Origin: CADEEN01 sp963783785
GTDB lineage: Bacteria; Pseudomonadota; Gammaproteobacteria; Burkholderiales; Burkholderiaceae_C
Assembly: GCA_963783785.1 (NCBI GenBank)
Contig: CAWAOQ010000017.1
Span: 1-64,000 of the forward strand
Direction: 5' to 3'
Length of the DNA stretch: 64,000 nt
Below the pieces are notes generated by a model. That model was given only the letters and a program-made list of their open reading frames with translations, made no database searches and was not told the DNA's origin. Made by a program: the position numbers and the translations under genes. Of this stretch, positions 1 through 8,259 are shown piece after piece (the stretch's first letter is position 1; every line of letters begins with the position of its first letter).

Positions 1-804
1 GGGCGCGCTGCTCTGCTGGCCAGTGTCTCGCTGGCCTTCGACTGGGCCGACACGCAGGCTGCGCATGCCGATCAGGGCGGGCTGTTCGACTTCGCCGATT
101 CGCACGCGGCGAGCACGCAGGAGCCGGCGCTGGTGGCCGTCGAGCCCTGGAGCATCAAGGAGCGCCTGACGCTGGAGAAGACCGCGCTCGGCTTCTACCT
201 GTCGGGCCACCTGTTCGAGCAGAGTGCTGACGAAGTGCGGCAATTCGCCAAGCGCCGCATTGCCGACCTGGTCGACACACGCGAGCCGCAATTGCTGGCC
301 GGCATCGTTGGCGACCTGCGCGTGGTCAATGGCCAGCGCGGCCGGATGGCGATCTTCAAGCTCGACGATGGCAGCGAGTACATCGAGGCGGTGGCCAACG
401 AGGAACTGCTCGAGGCCAACCGCGAACGGCTGCGCGATGACGAACTGGTGATCGTGCAGGGCAAGCTGCAGCCCGATCGTTTCAGCGGCGGGCTGCGCCT
501 GAACGTCAATCAAGTGTGGGATCTGCCGGCAGCGCGCGCGCGCTTCGGCAAGTACCTGGCCGTGGCAGTCAACGGCAAGCCGCCGCCGGTGGCCGACGTG
601 ATCCGCACCTGGCCCGCGAAGAGGCTCGCCACCGACCGCGGCGAACTGCAGCAGGGTCTGGCGATCCGCCTGCAGTTGCAGCGCGAGGCCGCCGAGGCCG
701 AGCTCGACCTCGGCGATGCCGCGCGCTTCTGGCCCAGCGACGAAGCGCTGGCGCGCTGGAAGACACTGGCCCACGAAGGCCGCGCGGCCGTCGTGTACGA
801 GTAG
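1..804 (+). CDS. dnaE: DNA polymerase III subunit alpha, C-terminal part (cut by window start)
   Basis: This is the last ~267 residues of the replicative polymerase catalytic subunit; the reading frame is open from base 1. The segment contains the helical region before the OB fold (around positions 130-240, with the typical GFYLSGHLF stretch) and then the OB-fold domain (about 290-530), read as LLAGIVGDLRVV followed by a strand carrying KLDDGS. The catalytic PHP and palm domains lie upstream of the window. The gene ends with TAG, and about 200 bases without a convincing gene follow before the next CDS. The polymerase synthesises DNA in the cytoplasm as part of the holoenzyme. Assignment is by sequence recognition of the C-terminal domain. 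Confidence 0.93.
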   Translation, partial: GRAALLASVSLAFDWADTQAAHADQGGLFDFADSHAASTQEPALVAVEPWSIKERLTLEKTALGFYLSGHLFEQSADEVRQFAKRRIADLVDTREPQLLAGIVGDLRVVNGQRGRMAIFKLDDGSEYIEAVANEELLEANRERLRDDELVIVQGKLQPDRFSGGLRLNVNQVWDLPAARARFGKYLAVAVNGKPPPVADVIRTWPAKRLATDRGELQQGLAIRLQLQREAAEAELDLGDAARFWPSDEALARWKTLAHEGRAAVVYE

Positions 805-1010
805 GGCCGTGGAGCGGTGCCCGTCACGATGATCGCCTCGGGGTGGGCTCGTTCGGAGCCCGCTCGTGGGCCAGGGTTCTGGGTCGCCTGGGGTAAGCTC
901 GACATCCCGACGCGGTGGACCACGGAGTCCGGCCGGTTGTGGACGACAAAGATGGCCACACCGATCCACATCCTGCGCTCGCCTCTGCGGGCGAGCGGCG
1001 CGACCGCCAC

Positions 1011-1859
1011 ATGAGCCGCGCTGCGGACGCCCTGCAATTCGACAGTCAGACCCCGTGGGGCACCTATGCCCCGGGCGCGTGGCATGGGTTGCTTCTGCGC
1101 ACCGGTCACTCCCTCGGCCCTGGCCTGCGGCGACTGGTGCCGGCACTGCGCCGACCGATCAAGTACGGCGTGCACCATGCAGTCGATGTCACGATCTGGG
1201 GCATGCGCCTGCGACTGCTGCCGCGCGGCAACATGGCGGAAACCAAGCTGCTGTTTGCGCCGCAGCTGTTCGACCGCGAGGAACTCGAGTTGCTCGAGCG
1301 CGAGCTGCAGCCGGGGGCGACCTTCGTCGACATCGGCGCCAATGTCGGTGCGTACACCTACTGGGCGCACCGATGCCTGCAGGGCCGCGGGCGGATCGTT
1401 GCCGTCGAACCCGACCCCGAGATGCGGCGCCGGCTCGAATTCAACCTGCGTACCAACGGCGTCAACGAGGTCGACGTCTGCCCGGTGGCGCTCAGCGACG
1501 CGCCAGGATTCGGCGAACTGCTGGTCAACCCGGCGCAGCGCGGCCAGAACACGCTGGTGCAAGGCCAGGCGCAGAGCGCCGGTGGCCAGCGTATCGTGCA
1601 GCGGGTCGAACTCGACACGCTGGTGCATGTGCTGCAGTCGCGCGGCATCGACAAGATCGATGCACTGAAGATCGACATCGAAGGCCACGAGCCGCCGGTG
1701 CTGCGGCACTTCTTCGAGCACGCGCCGCAGTCGCTCTGGCCGCGCCTGGCCATCATCGAATACATGCCCGAGACCGTGGGCACGATCGAGTCGTTGTTCG
1801 CTGTGCACGGCTACCGGCGGGGTCCGCAAACCCGGTTGAACCTCACTTTTGTGCGCTGA
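1011..1859 (+). CDS. FkbM family methyltransferase
   Basis: A 282-residue SAM-dependent methyltransferase of the FkbM type. The SAM-binding loop is visible as FVDIGANVGAYTYWA (about residues 105-119), followed by the acidic strand IVAVEPDPEMRRRLEFN and later KIDIEGHE, the usual FkbM signature. FkbM enzymes methylate hydroxyl groups, often of sugars in surface glycans; the substrate here is unknown. I chose the ATG at 1011, because the upstream in-frame extension from 915 is not conserved-looking and is compositionally odd. The gene lies 34 bases before a glycosyltransferase-like gene on the same strand, which supports a role in glycan modification. No signal peptide or membrane segment is seen. 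Confidence 0.85.
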   Translation: MSRAADALQFDSQTPWGTYAPGAWHGLLLRTGHSLGPGLRRLVPALRRPIKYGVHHAVDVTIWGMRLRLLPRGNMAETKLLFAPQLFDREELELLERELQPGATFVDIGANVGAYTYWAHRCLQGRGRIVAVEPDPEMRRRLEFNLRTNGVNEVDVCPVALSDAPGFGELLVNPAQRGQNTLVQGQAQSAGGQRIVQRVELDTLVHVLQSRGIDKIDALKIDIEGHEPPVLRHFFEHAPQSLWPRLAIIEYMPETVGTIESLFAVHGYRRGPQTRLNLTFVR

Positions 1860-1893
1860 CCGCACCGTAGCGCTCACTCGGAATGGATGGCAG

Positions 1894-2703
1894 ATGAAGC
1901 AGGTCGTGTGCGTGAAGTGGGGTGCCAAGTACGGCCCCGAGTATGTGAACCGGCTCTATGCAATGGTTGCGCGCCACCTGCAGCCGCCGTTCCGTTTCGT
2001 CTGCCTGGCCGACACGCCCGCGGGCCTGCGTCCCGAGGTGGAGTTCTTCGAACTGCCCGAGCTCGGCTGCGCGCACCCGGTAGGCACGATGGGCAAGTGG
2101 CGCAAGCAGGTGCTATGGGCGCGCGAGGTGCCCGGGCTGACCGGTGTCGCGCTGTTCATCGACCTCGACTCGGTGATCGTCAGTCCGCTGGACGACTACT
2201 TCACCTATGGCGAGCCGGGCGACGTGATTCTGGCGCGCAACTGGGCGCGGCCGCTCAAGCGGCTGGGTCAGACTTCGGTGTTCCGCTATCCGGTGGGTGC
2301 CAATCCGCACATCCTGGACGACTTCCGCGCCGACCCGCAGGGCATCGCCGACAAGTACCAGTTCGAGCAGCACTACGTCACCGCATCCGTGAAGGGTGGC
2401 ATCAAGTTCTGGCCCGAGGCATGGACACGGCACTTCCGCCTCCACTGCCTGCCGCCTTTTCCGCTGCGCTACTTCATGACTGCGCGCCTGCCGGCCGACA
2501 CGCGCATCGTCACCTTTCCTGGGGGCCCCAATCCCGACGACGTGCAGGCGGGGCGCTGGAACAAGCGCGTGCCGCCGCATCGCTCGCGCTGGGATCATCT
2601 GCGCGCGACCTTCGGCGGGCAACGCGTCGACCCCAAGCTGTGGCGGCACCTGACGCGCTACGTGCTGCCGGTGCCCTGGATCGACGAGCACTGGCGCGAG
2701 TAG
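1894..2703 (+). CDS. glycosyltransferase-like protein (copy 1 of a paralogous pair)
   Basis: A 269-residue protein opening with CVKWGAKYGPEYVNRLYAMV. It has a DxD-like acidic motif in LFIDLDSVIV (about residue 90), typical of nucleotide-sugar-dependent transferases of the GT-A fold. It ends in PWIDEHWRE. A close paralogue on the opposite strand (3720-4451) shares the opening, the LFxDLD motif and the ending, so both belong to one family. The ATG at 1894 follows GGATGG and matches the start of the paralogue. It probably transfers a sugar or another group in cell-surface polysaccharide synthesis; donor and acceptor cannot be read from sequence. It is convergent with the Stealth gene and the gap between them is 31 bases. 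Confidence 0.75.
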   Translation: MKQVVCVKWGAKYGPEYVNRLYAMVARHLQPPFRFVCLADTPAGLRPEVEFFELPELGCAHPVGTMGKWRKQVLWAREVPGLTGVALFIDLDSVIVSPLDDYFTYGEPGDVILARNWARPLKRLGQTSVFRYPVGANPHILDDFRADPQGIADKYQFEQHYVTASVKGGIKFWPEAWTRHFRLHCLPPFPLRYFMTARLPADTRIVTFPGGPNPDDVQAGRWNKRVPPHRSRWDHLRATFGGQRVDPKLWRHLTRYVLPVPWIDEHWRE

Positions 2704-2734
2704 ACATGCCGCGCGCCCTGGGGCGGGCGGGTTG

Positions 2735-3727
2735 CTAGGCCACCGGTGTGCGCCCGATGACGCGGTCGAGCCAGGCAAGCACATCGCGTTGCCTGCGCTC
2801 ATCGGCTTCGTCCAGGCTCTGGATGCAGGTGAAGATCTTCGTCGGTTGCGCCTCGGCGGCTCGCAGCCGGCGCAGGGCGTCACGCTGCGAGGCGGGCTTG
2901 ACGTAGACGAGGCGATCGTCCGGCGCCGTGATGGCGGTGCCCGACTGCAATTCCAGGTGGTTGGCCAGCGAGGTGGGCGTGAACTGGGCCGGATCGCGCA
3001 GCCGGAAGCCGATATTGCGCTCCATCACGTCGGGGTGCGCGGCGAAGTAGCGCTCGAAGGTCGAGCGCCGCAGCGGATGCGGGTTGTGGCCGACCGCGAA
3101 GAAGCGATCGGCAAAACCGACGGTGCGCGCGGCCAGCGCCTGGGCGTCGAGCGCTCCCGGACGCACCGCGCCGGGTCGGGGGGGGCGCATCTGCCGCCAC
3201 CAGGTGCGCAGCCGGCGGGTCCAGCGCGTTTCGGGCATCGGTACAAAACGTCCTCGCAGCAGCGGTTTGCCGTCGACGAAGAATGCCTCGGGGCCGACCG
3301 GTTTGATCAGCATGACGTCGTCGTTGAAGTGCACGAAATGCTCGGCCAGGCCGGGAACGCGGTGGACCATGGTCTCGATCGAGCGGCTGCAGAACGTCGG
3401 CAGGTGGCGCTCTTGTCCGGCGAAGATGTCGCGGTGGTCGACAAGCACGAGGCGCTCGCGCCAGGCGGCGGGCCAAGCCTTGGCGGCATCGAGCACCGCC
3501 GGGCGCTGGGCATCGGTGACGATGTGGACGCGACGGAAGAAGGGCGCGAAACGCAACAGCGAGACCACGCAGTAGTCGATCTCCCCGACCGAGCCGAATC
3601 GCGTTGGGGCCGCCGAGACCGGGCGGTGGCCGAGCGAGGTCAGGTAGCGGTCGAGCTTGGCGCGATGCGCCGGGTCGTTGCCGTCGACCCAGATCACGAC
3701 GGCGTCGATCTCGGCGTCCTCACTCAC
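2735..3727 (-). CDS. Stealth family protein (capsular polysaccharide phosphotransferase-like)
   Basis: A 330-residue protein with the conserved Stealth blocks: IDAVVIWVDGNDP near the N-terminus (CR1), GEIDYCVVSLLRFAPFFRRV with IVTD (CR2, about residues 48-75), HFNDDVMLIKP (about 132) and a histidine-rich GHNPHPLRR region (CR3). Stealth proteins are predicted or shown to transfer sugar-1-phosphate groups during capsule or LPS assembly. The start is a GTG at 3727 that overlaps the stop of the upstream glycosyltransferase by eight bases, so translation is probably coupled. The gene is last in a minus-strand series lapA-lapB-glycosyltransferase-Stealth. The exact polymer is not known. Confidence 0.8.
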   Translation of the reverse strand: MSEDAEIDAVVIWVDGNDPAHRAKLDRYLTSLGHRPVSAAPTRFGSVGEIDYCVVSLLRFAPFFRRVHIVTDAQRPAVLDAAKAWPAAWRERLVLVDHRDIFAGQERHLPTFCSRSIETMVHRVPGLAEHFVHFNDDVMLIKPVGPEAFFVDGKPLLRGRFVPMPETRWTRRLRTWWRQMRPPRPGAVRPGALDAQALAARTVGFADRFFAVGHNPHPLRRSTFERYFAAHPDVMERNIGFRLRDPAQFTPTSLANHLELQSGTAITAPDDRLVYVKPASQRDALRRLRAAEAQPTKIFTCIQSLDEADERRQRDVLAWLDRVIGRTPVA

Positions 3728-4451
3728 GCCAGTGCTCTGCGATCCAGGGCGCCGGCAACGGTCTGCGCCACGGGTGCGTCGAGCGCCCCTCGATCGCGTC
3801 GGGCGGGTTGATCACGCCGTGGAAGATGAGGATCCGCGCGCCTTTCGGCATCGCGGGCGCGCGCAGGTAGTTCAGCGGCCATCGCGGTATGCAGTGGTAC
3901 TTCCAGCTCGCGCACCACTCCGCAGGCCAATACGACAGCTTGCCCTGCTGGTGCAGGACCTCCGAAAGCCAGGCCTGCTCGTTGCGCAGCCGCTTGCGAA
4001 TGCGCTCGTGCTCGACACGAAAGCGCTCCAGCACCTCGGGATGCGCGCCCAGCTCGAAGCGATAGACCGACGAGTTGCCGGTGACGCGCCACGGGCGCTT
4101 CCAGTCGTGGATGATGAGAAAGTCGCCCGGCTGCTCGAAGAAGGGCGTGATGTCGTCGACGATCACGACGTCGAGGTCGAGGAACAGCGCGGTGCCCGTC
4201 AAGCCGTGCAGGTCGGCCGCGAAGGTGGTCAGCTTGGTCCAGCCCCGCTCGGGGATGCCCTCTGGCAGCGCCAGGTCGGGGATCGGCAGGCACTGCACCT
4301 CGCGCCGGATGCCATCGCTGCGATCGGTCAGGCAGACGAAACGGAAGTCGCCGCGCAGATGCCGCCGCACCATGCCGTAGAGCCGGTTCACGTACTCGGG
4401 GCCGTACTTGGTGCCCCACTTCATGCACAGGATCACGCGCGAGGCACTCAC
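3720..4451 (-). CDS. glycosyltransferase-like protein (copy 2 of a paralogous pair)
   Basis: A 243-residue protein of the same family as the gene at 1894-2703: it opens with CMKWGTKYGPEYVNRLYGMV, has the acidic motif LFLDLDVVIVDD, and ends in PWIAEHWRE. The start is a GTG at 4451 that overlaps the lapB stop in a GTGA arrangement, with GGAGG a few bases upstream; this decides the start over the longer in-frame extension to 4505. It overlaps the Stealth gene by eight bases at its end. The likely role is transfer of a sugar in surface polysaccharide assembly (inference from family and neighbours). No membrane segment is seen, so it would act on the cytoplasmic side. Confidence 0.75.
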   Translation of the reverse strand: MSASRVILCMKWGTKYGPEYVNRLYGMVRRHLRGDFRFVCLTDRSDGIRREVQCLPIPDLALPEGIPERGWTKLTTFAADLHGLTGTALFLDLDVVIVDDITPFFEQPGDFLIIHDWKRPWRVTGNSSVYRFELGAHPEVLERFRVEHERIRKRLRNEQAWLSEVLHQQGKLSYWPAEWCASWKYHCIPRWPLNYLRAPAMPKGARILIFHGVINPPDAIEGRSTHPWRRPLPAPWIAEHWRE

Positions 4452-5587
4452 ATGTCCTCCAGGCGCTGCGGCGGGTAGCTGTCCCAGCTGAGGCAGCCGG
4501 GGCACTGCCAGAAGTGGCGTTGGGCCTCGAAGCCACAGGCGGCGCAGCGATAGCGATGCAGCGGCTTCGCCGCTCGCTCGACAGTGGCGACCAGGCTGTT
4601 CTGCAGATCGCCATCCGGCATGTCGCGCAACACCGCGGCTGCGGCTGACAGCGTGGGTTGCCGCGCCAGGTGTTCGGCATGGCGCTGGCGCACACGCGCG
4701 GCGTCTGCGTCGAGCATGTCGATGGCCTGAAGCAGGTCGAGCGAAGGCTGTTGAACGTAGAGCGCCTGCAGCGTCGCCAGGACTTCATCGGCCAGGCCGG
4801 CGGCTTGGGCACTGGCGGCATGCTCGGCCGCAATCAGCACGAAGGTGTCCGGATGGCGCCGGCGCAACTCGTTCCAGGTGGCCACTGCCTCGGCGTGGCG
4901 CCCGGCACGGATCAGGTGCTGACCGGCCTGCACCCACGGCCGTGGCGAAGTCGGCGCGGCCTCGCGGGCTCGAGCCAGCGCGGCCTCGGCCTCGACGGCG
5001 TCGCCGCGTTCATCGGCTTCGAGGGCCAATTCGCACCAGTGGTGCGCGATGCGCGACGCGAACGAGCCGGCGCCGGCTTTCTCCAGCCGCGCGGCGTCAT
5101 CGGCCGCGGCGCGCCAGTCGCGCGAGCGCTCGTGCAATTGCAGCAGCGCCAGCCGCGCTTCGGTGTCGAACGGCGTGCCTTCGAGCGCACGGTAGGCCTC
5201 TTCGGCACGGTCGAACAGGCCGGCCCTCAGGTAATCCTGTGCCAATGCATGCTGCGCGCGCTCGCGCTCGGCGGCCGACAGGTCGGCGCGCTGCATCAGG
5301 TGCTGGTGCACGCGCACCGCCCGTTCGAACTCGCCGCGGCGGCGGAACAGGTTGCCAAGCGCGAAATGCAGTTCGGTGGTGTCGGGATCGTTCTGCACCG
5401 CCTCGATGAAGGCGTCGATGGCCTTGTCCTGTTGCTCGTTGAGCAGCAGGTTCAGGCCCTTGAAGTAGGCCTTGGGCGAACTGCGCTGCTCACGCTTCCA
5501 CTGTCGCAGGTCGATGCGCGATCCGATCCAGCCGAGTGCAAACGCGATCGGCAGGGCCAGCAGCAGCCATTGCAGGTCGAAATCCAT
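4448..5587 (-). CDS. lapB: lipopolysaccharide assembly protein LapB (YciM)
   Basis: A 379-residue protein with one N-terminal membrane helix (about residues 6-22), many TPR-type helix pairs (about 50-330) and a C-terminal rubredoxin-like zinc ribbon with two Cys-x-x-Cys pairs (CAAC and CPGC). This is the layout of LapB/YciM, which in E. coli is about 389 residues and controls LPS synthesis by presenting LpxC to FtsH. The ATG at 5587 directly precedes the hydrophobic helix and lies five bases after lapA. Gene order ihfB-lapA-lapB agrees with other Burkholderiales. Unusually, glycan genes are translationally coupled behind it. Confidence 0.93.
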   Translation of the reverse strand: MDFDLQWLLLALPIAFALGWIGSRIDLRQWKREQRSSPKAYFKGLNLLLNEQQDKAIDAFIEAVQNDPDTTELHFALGNLFRRRGEFERAVRVHQHLMQRADLSAAERERAQHALAQDYLRAGLFDRAEEAYRALEGTPFDTEARLALLQLHERSRDWRAAADDAARLEKAGAGSFASRIAHHWCELALEADERGDAVEAEAALARAREAAPTSPRPWVQAGQHLIRAGRHAEAVATWNELRRRHPDTFVLIAAEHAASAQAAGLADEVLATLQALYVQQPSLDLLQAIDMLDADAARVRQRHAEHLARQPTLSAAAAVLRDMPDGDLQNSLVATVERAAKPLHRYRCAACGFEAQRHFWQCPGCLSWDSYPPQRLEDM

Positions 5588-5592
5588 GCGGG

Positions 5593-5913
5593 CTACAGCC
5601 CCTCGCGCGGCGGCAGCGCGGCCTCGGCGCCGAAGCTCGACGGCACCTGGGTCGACGGCGCCGTGCTGGTCTGCGCGGTGGTCGTCGGCGCGGCCAGCCG
5701 TGCCACGCGGCGCTGCCGCCACCAGCTCGGCACCATCGCCAGCACACCGATGGCGCAGCCGGCAGCGAAGGCGGCGAGCACGACGATGACCAACGGCGCA
5801 TGCCACTTGAAGCCGAAGAACCAGTTCACATCCACTGGCTCCTGGTTGTTCAGCGCGAAGGCGAAGAGGGCGAAGAAGACGAGGGCCCTGACGAGCCAGG
5901 CGAGTGCACGCAT
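5593..5913 (-). CDS. lapA: lipopolysaccharide assembly protein LapA (DUF1049)
   Basis: A 106-residue inner-membrane protein with two predicted membrane helices (about residues 8-22 and 41-62) separated by a short loop with NNQEPVDVNWF, typical of LapA/YciS. The C-terminal tail is polar and rich in Thr, Ser and Ala. LapA is a partner of LapB in balancing LPS and phospholipid synthesis. It lies between ihfB (71 bases upstream) and lapB (five bases downstream), the standard order. Confidence 0.88.
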   Translation of the reverse strand: MRALAWLVRALVFFALFAFALNNQEPVDVNWFFGFKWHAPLVIVVLAAFAAGCAIGVLAMVPSWWRQRRVARLAAPTTTAQTSTAPSTQVPSSFGAEAALPPREGL

Positions 5914-5984
5914 TGGCGGACGATTCTACGGGCCGCGAACGGGTTGGCAATGAACGACGCGCCCCGCAGGGCGCGTCGCAAGGC

Positions 5985-6311
5985 TCAATCGCGGCGCTGC
6001 GGCTTCGCCAGGGGATCGTCGGTCACCGGCACGTTGGCGTCGACCGCTTCGCGCAGCGCCTTGCCCGGCTTGAAGTGCGGCACCAGCTTCTCCGGTATGG
6101 GGACCTGCTCGCCGCTGCGCGGATTGCGGCCGACCCGCGGCGGCCGGCGGTTGATGGCGAAGCTGCCAAAGCCGCGGATCTCGATGCGGTGCCCGCGCGA
6201 GAGGGCGTCGGACATCGCGTCGAGCATGGTCTTGACCGCGAACTCGGTGTCGCGGTGCGTGAGTTGGCTGAATCGCTCAGCCAGCGCAGCCACGAGGTCG
6301 GAGCGGGTCAT
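5985..6311 (-). CDS. ihfB: integration host factor subunit beta
   Basis: A 108-residue HU/IHF-type DNA-bending protein. It shows the family signature IEIRGFGSF followed by the beta-arm with PPRVGRNPRSGE, whose tip proline inserts into the DNA minor groove. IHF-beta forms a heterodimer with IHF-alpha and bends DNA at specific sites, for example at sigma-54 promoters such as the one proposed here for glnA. The position just after rpsA is the classical location of ihfB. The C-terminal extension after the conserved core (DPLAKPQRRD) is short. Confidence 0.95.
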   Translation of the reverse strand: MTRSDLVAALAERFSQLTHRDTEFAVKTMLDAMSDALSRGHRIEIRGFGSFAINRRPPRVGRNPRSGEQVPIPEKLVPHFKPGKALREAVDANVPVTDDPLAKPQRRD

Positions 6312-6386
6312 GGGCAGACGAGATGGGTGTTAGCGAGCGCCGCCGCCGTGCCGGGCTGCCCCAGCAAGGCGGCGACCCGACGGGGT

Positions 6387-6408
6387 GGGGCGCCGCCTGA
6401 GGCGCCCC
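6387..6408 (-). terminator. GC hairpin between rpsA and ihfB
   Basis: A perfect 8-bp stem (GGGGCGCC / GGCGCCCC) with a six-base loop lies 9 bases after the rpsA stop. No T-tract follows on the minus strand, so it is more likely a partial attenuator, 3'-end stabiliser or processing point between rpsA and ihfB than a full intrinsic terminator. Confidence 0.4.
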
Positions 6409-6416
6409 GGGGGCCG

Positions 6417-8132
6417 TCAGTTGTCCTTCGTATCCATCTTGGCGCGCAGCAGGGCGCCCAGGCTCGTCGTGCCGGCGCTCTCGCGCTCGCTGGACTGGGA
6501 CAGGCGCTGCATGGCCTCCTGCTGGTCGGCGCTGTCCTTGGCCTTGACCGACAACTGGATCGAACGCGTCTTGCGGTCGACGTTGATGATCATGGCCTCG
6601 ACTTCGTCGCCTTCCTTCAGCACGTTGCGCGCATCCTCGACGCGGTCGCGGCTGATTTCCGAGGCCCGCAGGTAGCCCGTCACGTCGTCGGTGAGCTGGA
6701 TCTCGGCGCCACGCGCGTCGACGGTCTTGACCTTGCCCGTCACCAGTGCGCCACGGTCGTTGAGCGTGGTGTAGGTGGCAAACGGATCGCCGTCGAGTTG
6801 CTTGATGCCCAGGCTGATGCGCTCGCGCTCGACATCGACGGCCAGCACGATCGCCTCGACCTCCTGGCCCTTCTTGTAGTTGCGCACGGCGGCCTCGCCC
6901 GGCTCGTGCCAGGACAGGTCGGACAGGTGCACCAGGCCGTCGATGCCGGCCGACAGGCCGACGAAGACGCCGAAGTCGGTGATCGACTTGACGGGGCCCT
7001 TGACGCGGTCGCCGCGCTTGACGGTGGCGCTGAACTCTTCCCACGGGTTGGCCTTGCACTGCTTCATGCCCAGGCTGATGCGGCGCTTGTCTTCGTCGAT
7101 CTCGAGCACCATGACTTCGACTTCGTCGCCGAGCGCGACGATCTTCGACGGCGACACGTTCTTGTTGGTCCAGTCCATCTCGGAGACGTGCACCAGGCCT
7201 TCGATGCCCGGCTCGATCTCGACGAACGCGCCGTAGTCGGCGATGTTGGTGACCTTGCCGAACAGGCGCGTGCTCTGCGGGTAGCGGCGCGAGACGCCGT
7301 GCCACGGGTCGTCGCCCAGCTGCTTGATGCCCAGCGAGACGCGGTTCTTCTCGGCGTCGAACTTCAGCACCTTGGCCGTCAGTTCCTGGCCGACCGTGAC
7401 CACTTCGCTCGGGTGGCGCACGCGGCGCCAGGCCATGTCGGTGATGTGCAGCAGGCCGTCGATGCCGCCGAGGTCGACGAACGCGCCGTACTCGGTGATG
7501 TTCTTGACCACGCCGTGGACGATCGCGCCTTCGTGCAGCGTTTCCATCAGCTTGGCGCGCTCTTCGCCCATCGAAGCCTCGACGACGGCGCGGCGCGACA
7601 ACACGACGTTGTTGCGCTTGCGGTCGAGCTTGATGACCTTGAACTCCATCGTCTTGCCCTCGAACGGGCTCATGTCCTTGACCGGACGCGTGTCGAGCAG
7701 CGAGCCGGGCAGGAAGGCGCGGATGCCGTTGACCAGCACGGTCAGGCCGCCCTTGACCTTGCCGTTGACGGTGCCGGTGACGAATTCGCCCGACTCGAGC
7801 GAGTTCTCCAGCGACATCCAGGAGGCCAGGCGCTTGGCCTTGTCGCGCGACAGGATGGTGTCGCCGTAGCCGTTCTCGAGCGCGTCGATGGCCACCGAGA
7901 CGTAGTCGCCGACCTGGACTTCAAGCTCGCCGGTGTCGTTCTTGAACTCTTCGATCGGTACATAGGCCTCGGACTTGAGGCCGGCGTTGACCACCACGAA
8001 GCTGTGCTCGATGCGAACGACCTCGGCGGAGATCACTTCGCCGGCGCGCATGTCGCGCTTTTGCAGGCTGGCTTCGAAGAGGGCCGCGAACGAATCGGGG
8101 GCCGCGGTGGTGGCGGTTTGGGTTAGGGACAT
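6417..8132 (-). CDS. rpsA: 30S ribosomal protein S1
   Basis: A 571-residue protein made of six S1/OB-fold repeats. Recurrent signatures such as GAFVDLGGIDGLLHITDMAW and GAFVEIEPGIEGLVHVSEMDW are visible. S1 binds mRNA on the small ribosomal subunit and unwinds structured leaders. The length matches the usual ~560-570 residues. The ATG at 8132 is preceded by AGGA; the longer open frame upstream is not part of the family. It sits downstream of aroA-cmk (127-base leader with hairpins) and upstream of ihfB, the conserved cmk-rpsA-ihfB order. Confidence 0.97.
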   Translation of the reverse strand: MSLTQTATTAAPDSFAALFEASLQKRDMRAGEVISAEVVRIEHSFVVVNAGLKSEAYVPIEEFKNDTGELEVQVGDYVSVAIDALENGYGDTILSRDKAKRLASWMSLENSLESGEFVTGTVNGKVKGGLTVLVNGIRAFLPGSLLDTRPVKDMSPFEGKTMEFKVIKLDRKRNNVVLSRRAVVEASMGEERAKLMETLHEGAIVHGVVKNITEYGAFVDLGGIDGLLHITDMAWRRVRHPSEVVTVGQELTAKVLKFDAEKNRVSLGIKQLGDDPWHGVSRRYPQSTRLFGKVTNIADYGAFVEIEPGIEGLVHVSEMDWTNKNVSPSKIVALGDEVEVMVLEIDEDKRRISLGMKQCKANPWEEFSATVKRGDRVKGPVKSITDFGVFVGLSAGIDGLVHLSDLSWHEPGEAAVRNYKKGQEVEAIVLAVDVERERISLGIKQLDGDPFATYTTLNDRGALVTGKVKTVDARGAEIQLTDDVTGYLRASEISRDRVEDARNVLKEGDEVEAMIINVDRKTRSIQLSVKAKDSADQQEAMQRLSQSSERESAGTTSLGALLRAKMDTKDN

Positions 8133-8259
8133 GTAGGGTTTCCTGGCGCCGGCGAAACAGGGGAGGTGGTGTGCCGGCAGTTCTGCCACTCGCGTGGCGG
8201 TTGGGTCATCGATCACCGCTTCGGAGCGAAGCGGCGGCCTGGTTGGCTGCTTCCGGTGC
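8133..8259 (-). promoter_or_regulatory. rpsA leader region with hairpins
   Basis: The 127 bases between aroA-cmk and rpsA contain no gene. A perfect 8-bp stem with three-base loop (CCGCTTCG-GAG-CGAAGCGG) lies at 8216-8234 and a weaker stem GCCAC/GTGGC lies near 8194-8207. S1 is known to repress its own translation through a structured leader in E. coli, so this is a plausible place for similar control. The regulatory role is inference. Confidence 0.3.

Noticed and set aside
845..861. Hairpin GGGCTC-GTTCG-GAGCCC after dnaE considered as a terminator
   Set aside because: The stem is only six base pairs and no T-tract follows.
510..1928. A 472-codon minus-strand open frame over the dnaE end and the FkbM gene
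   Set aside because: The plus-strand genes carry clear domain motifs; the antisense product has none.
5904..8126. A 740-codon plus-strand open frame opposite ihfB and rpsA
   Set aside because: Antisense shadow; the minus-strand genes are unmistakable.
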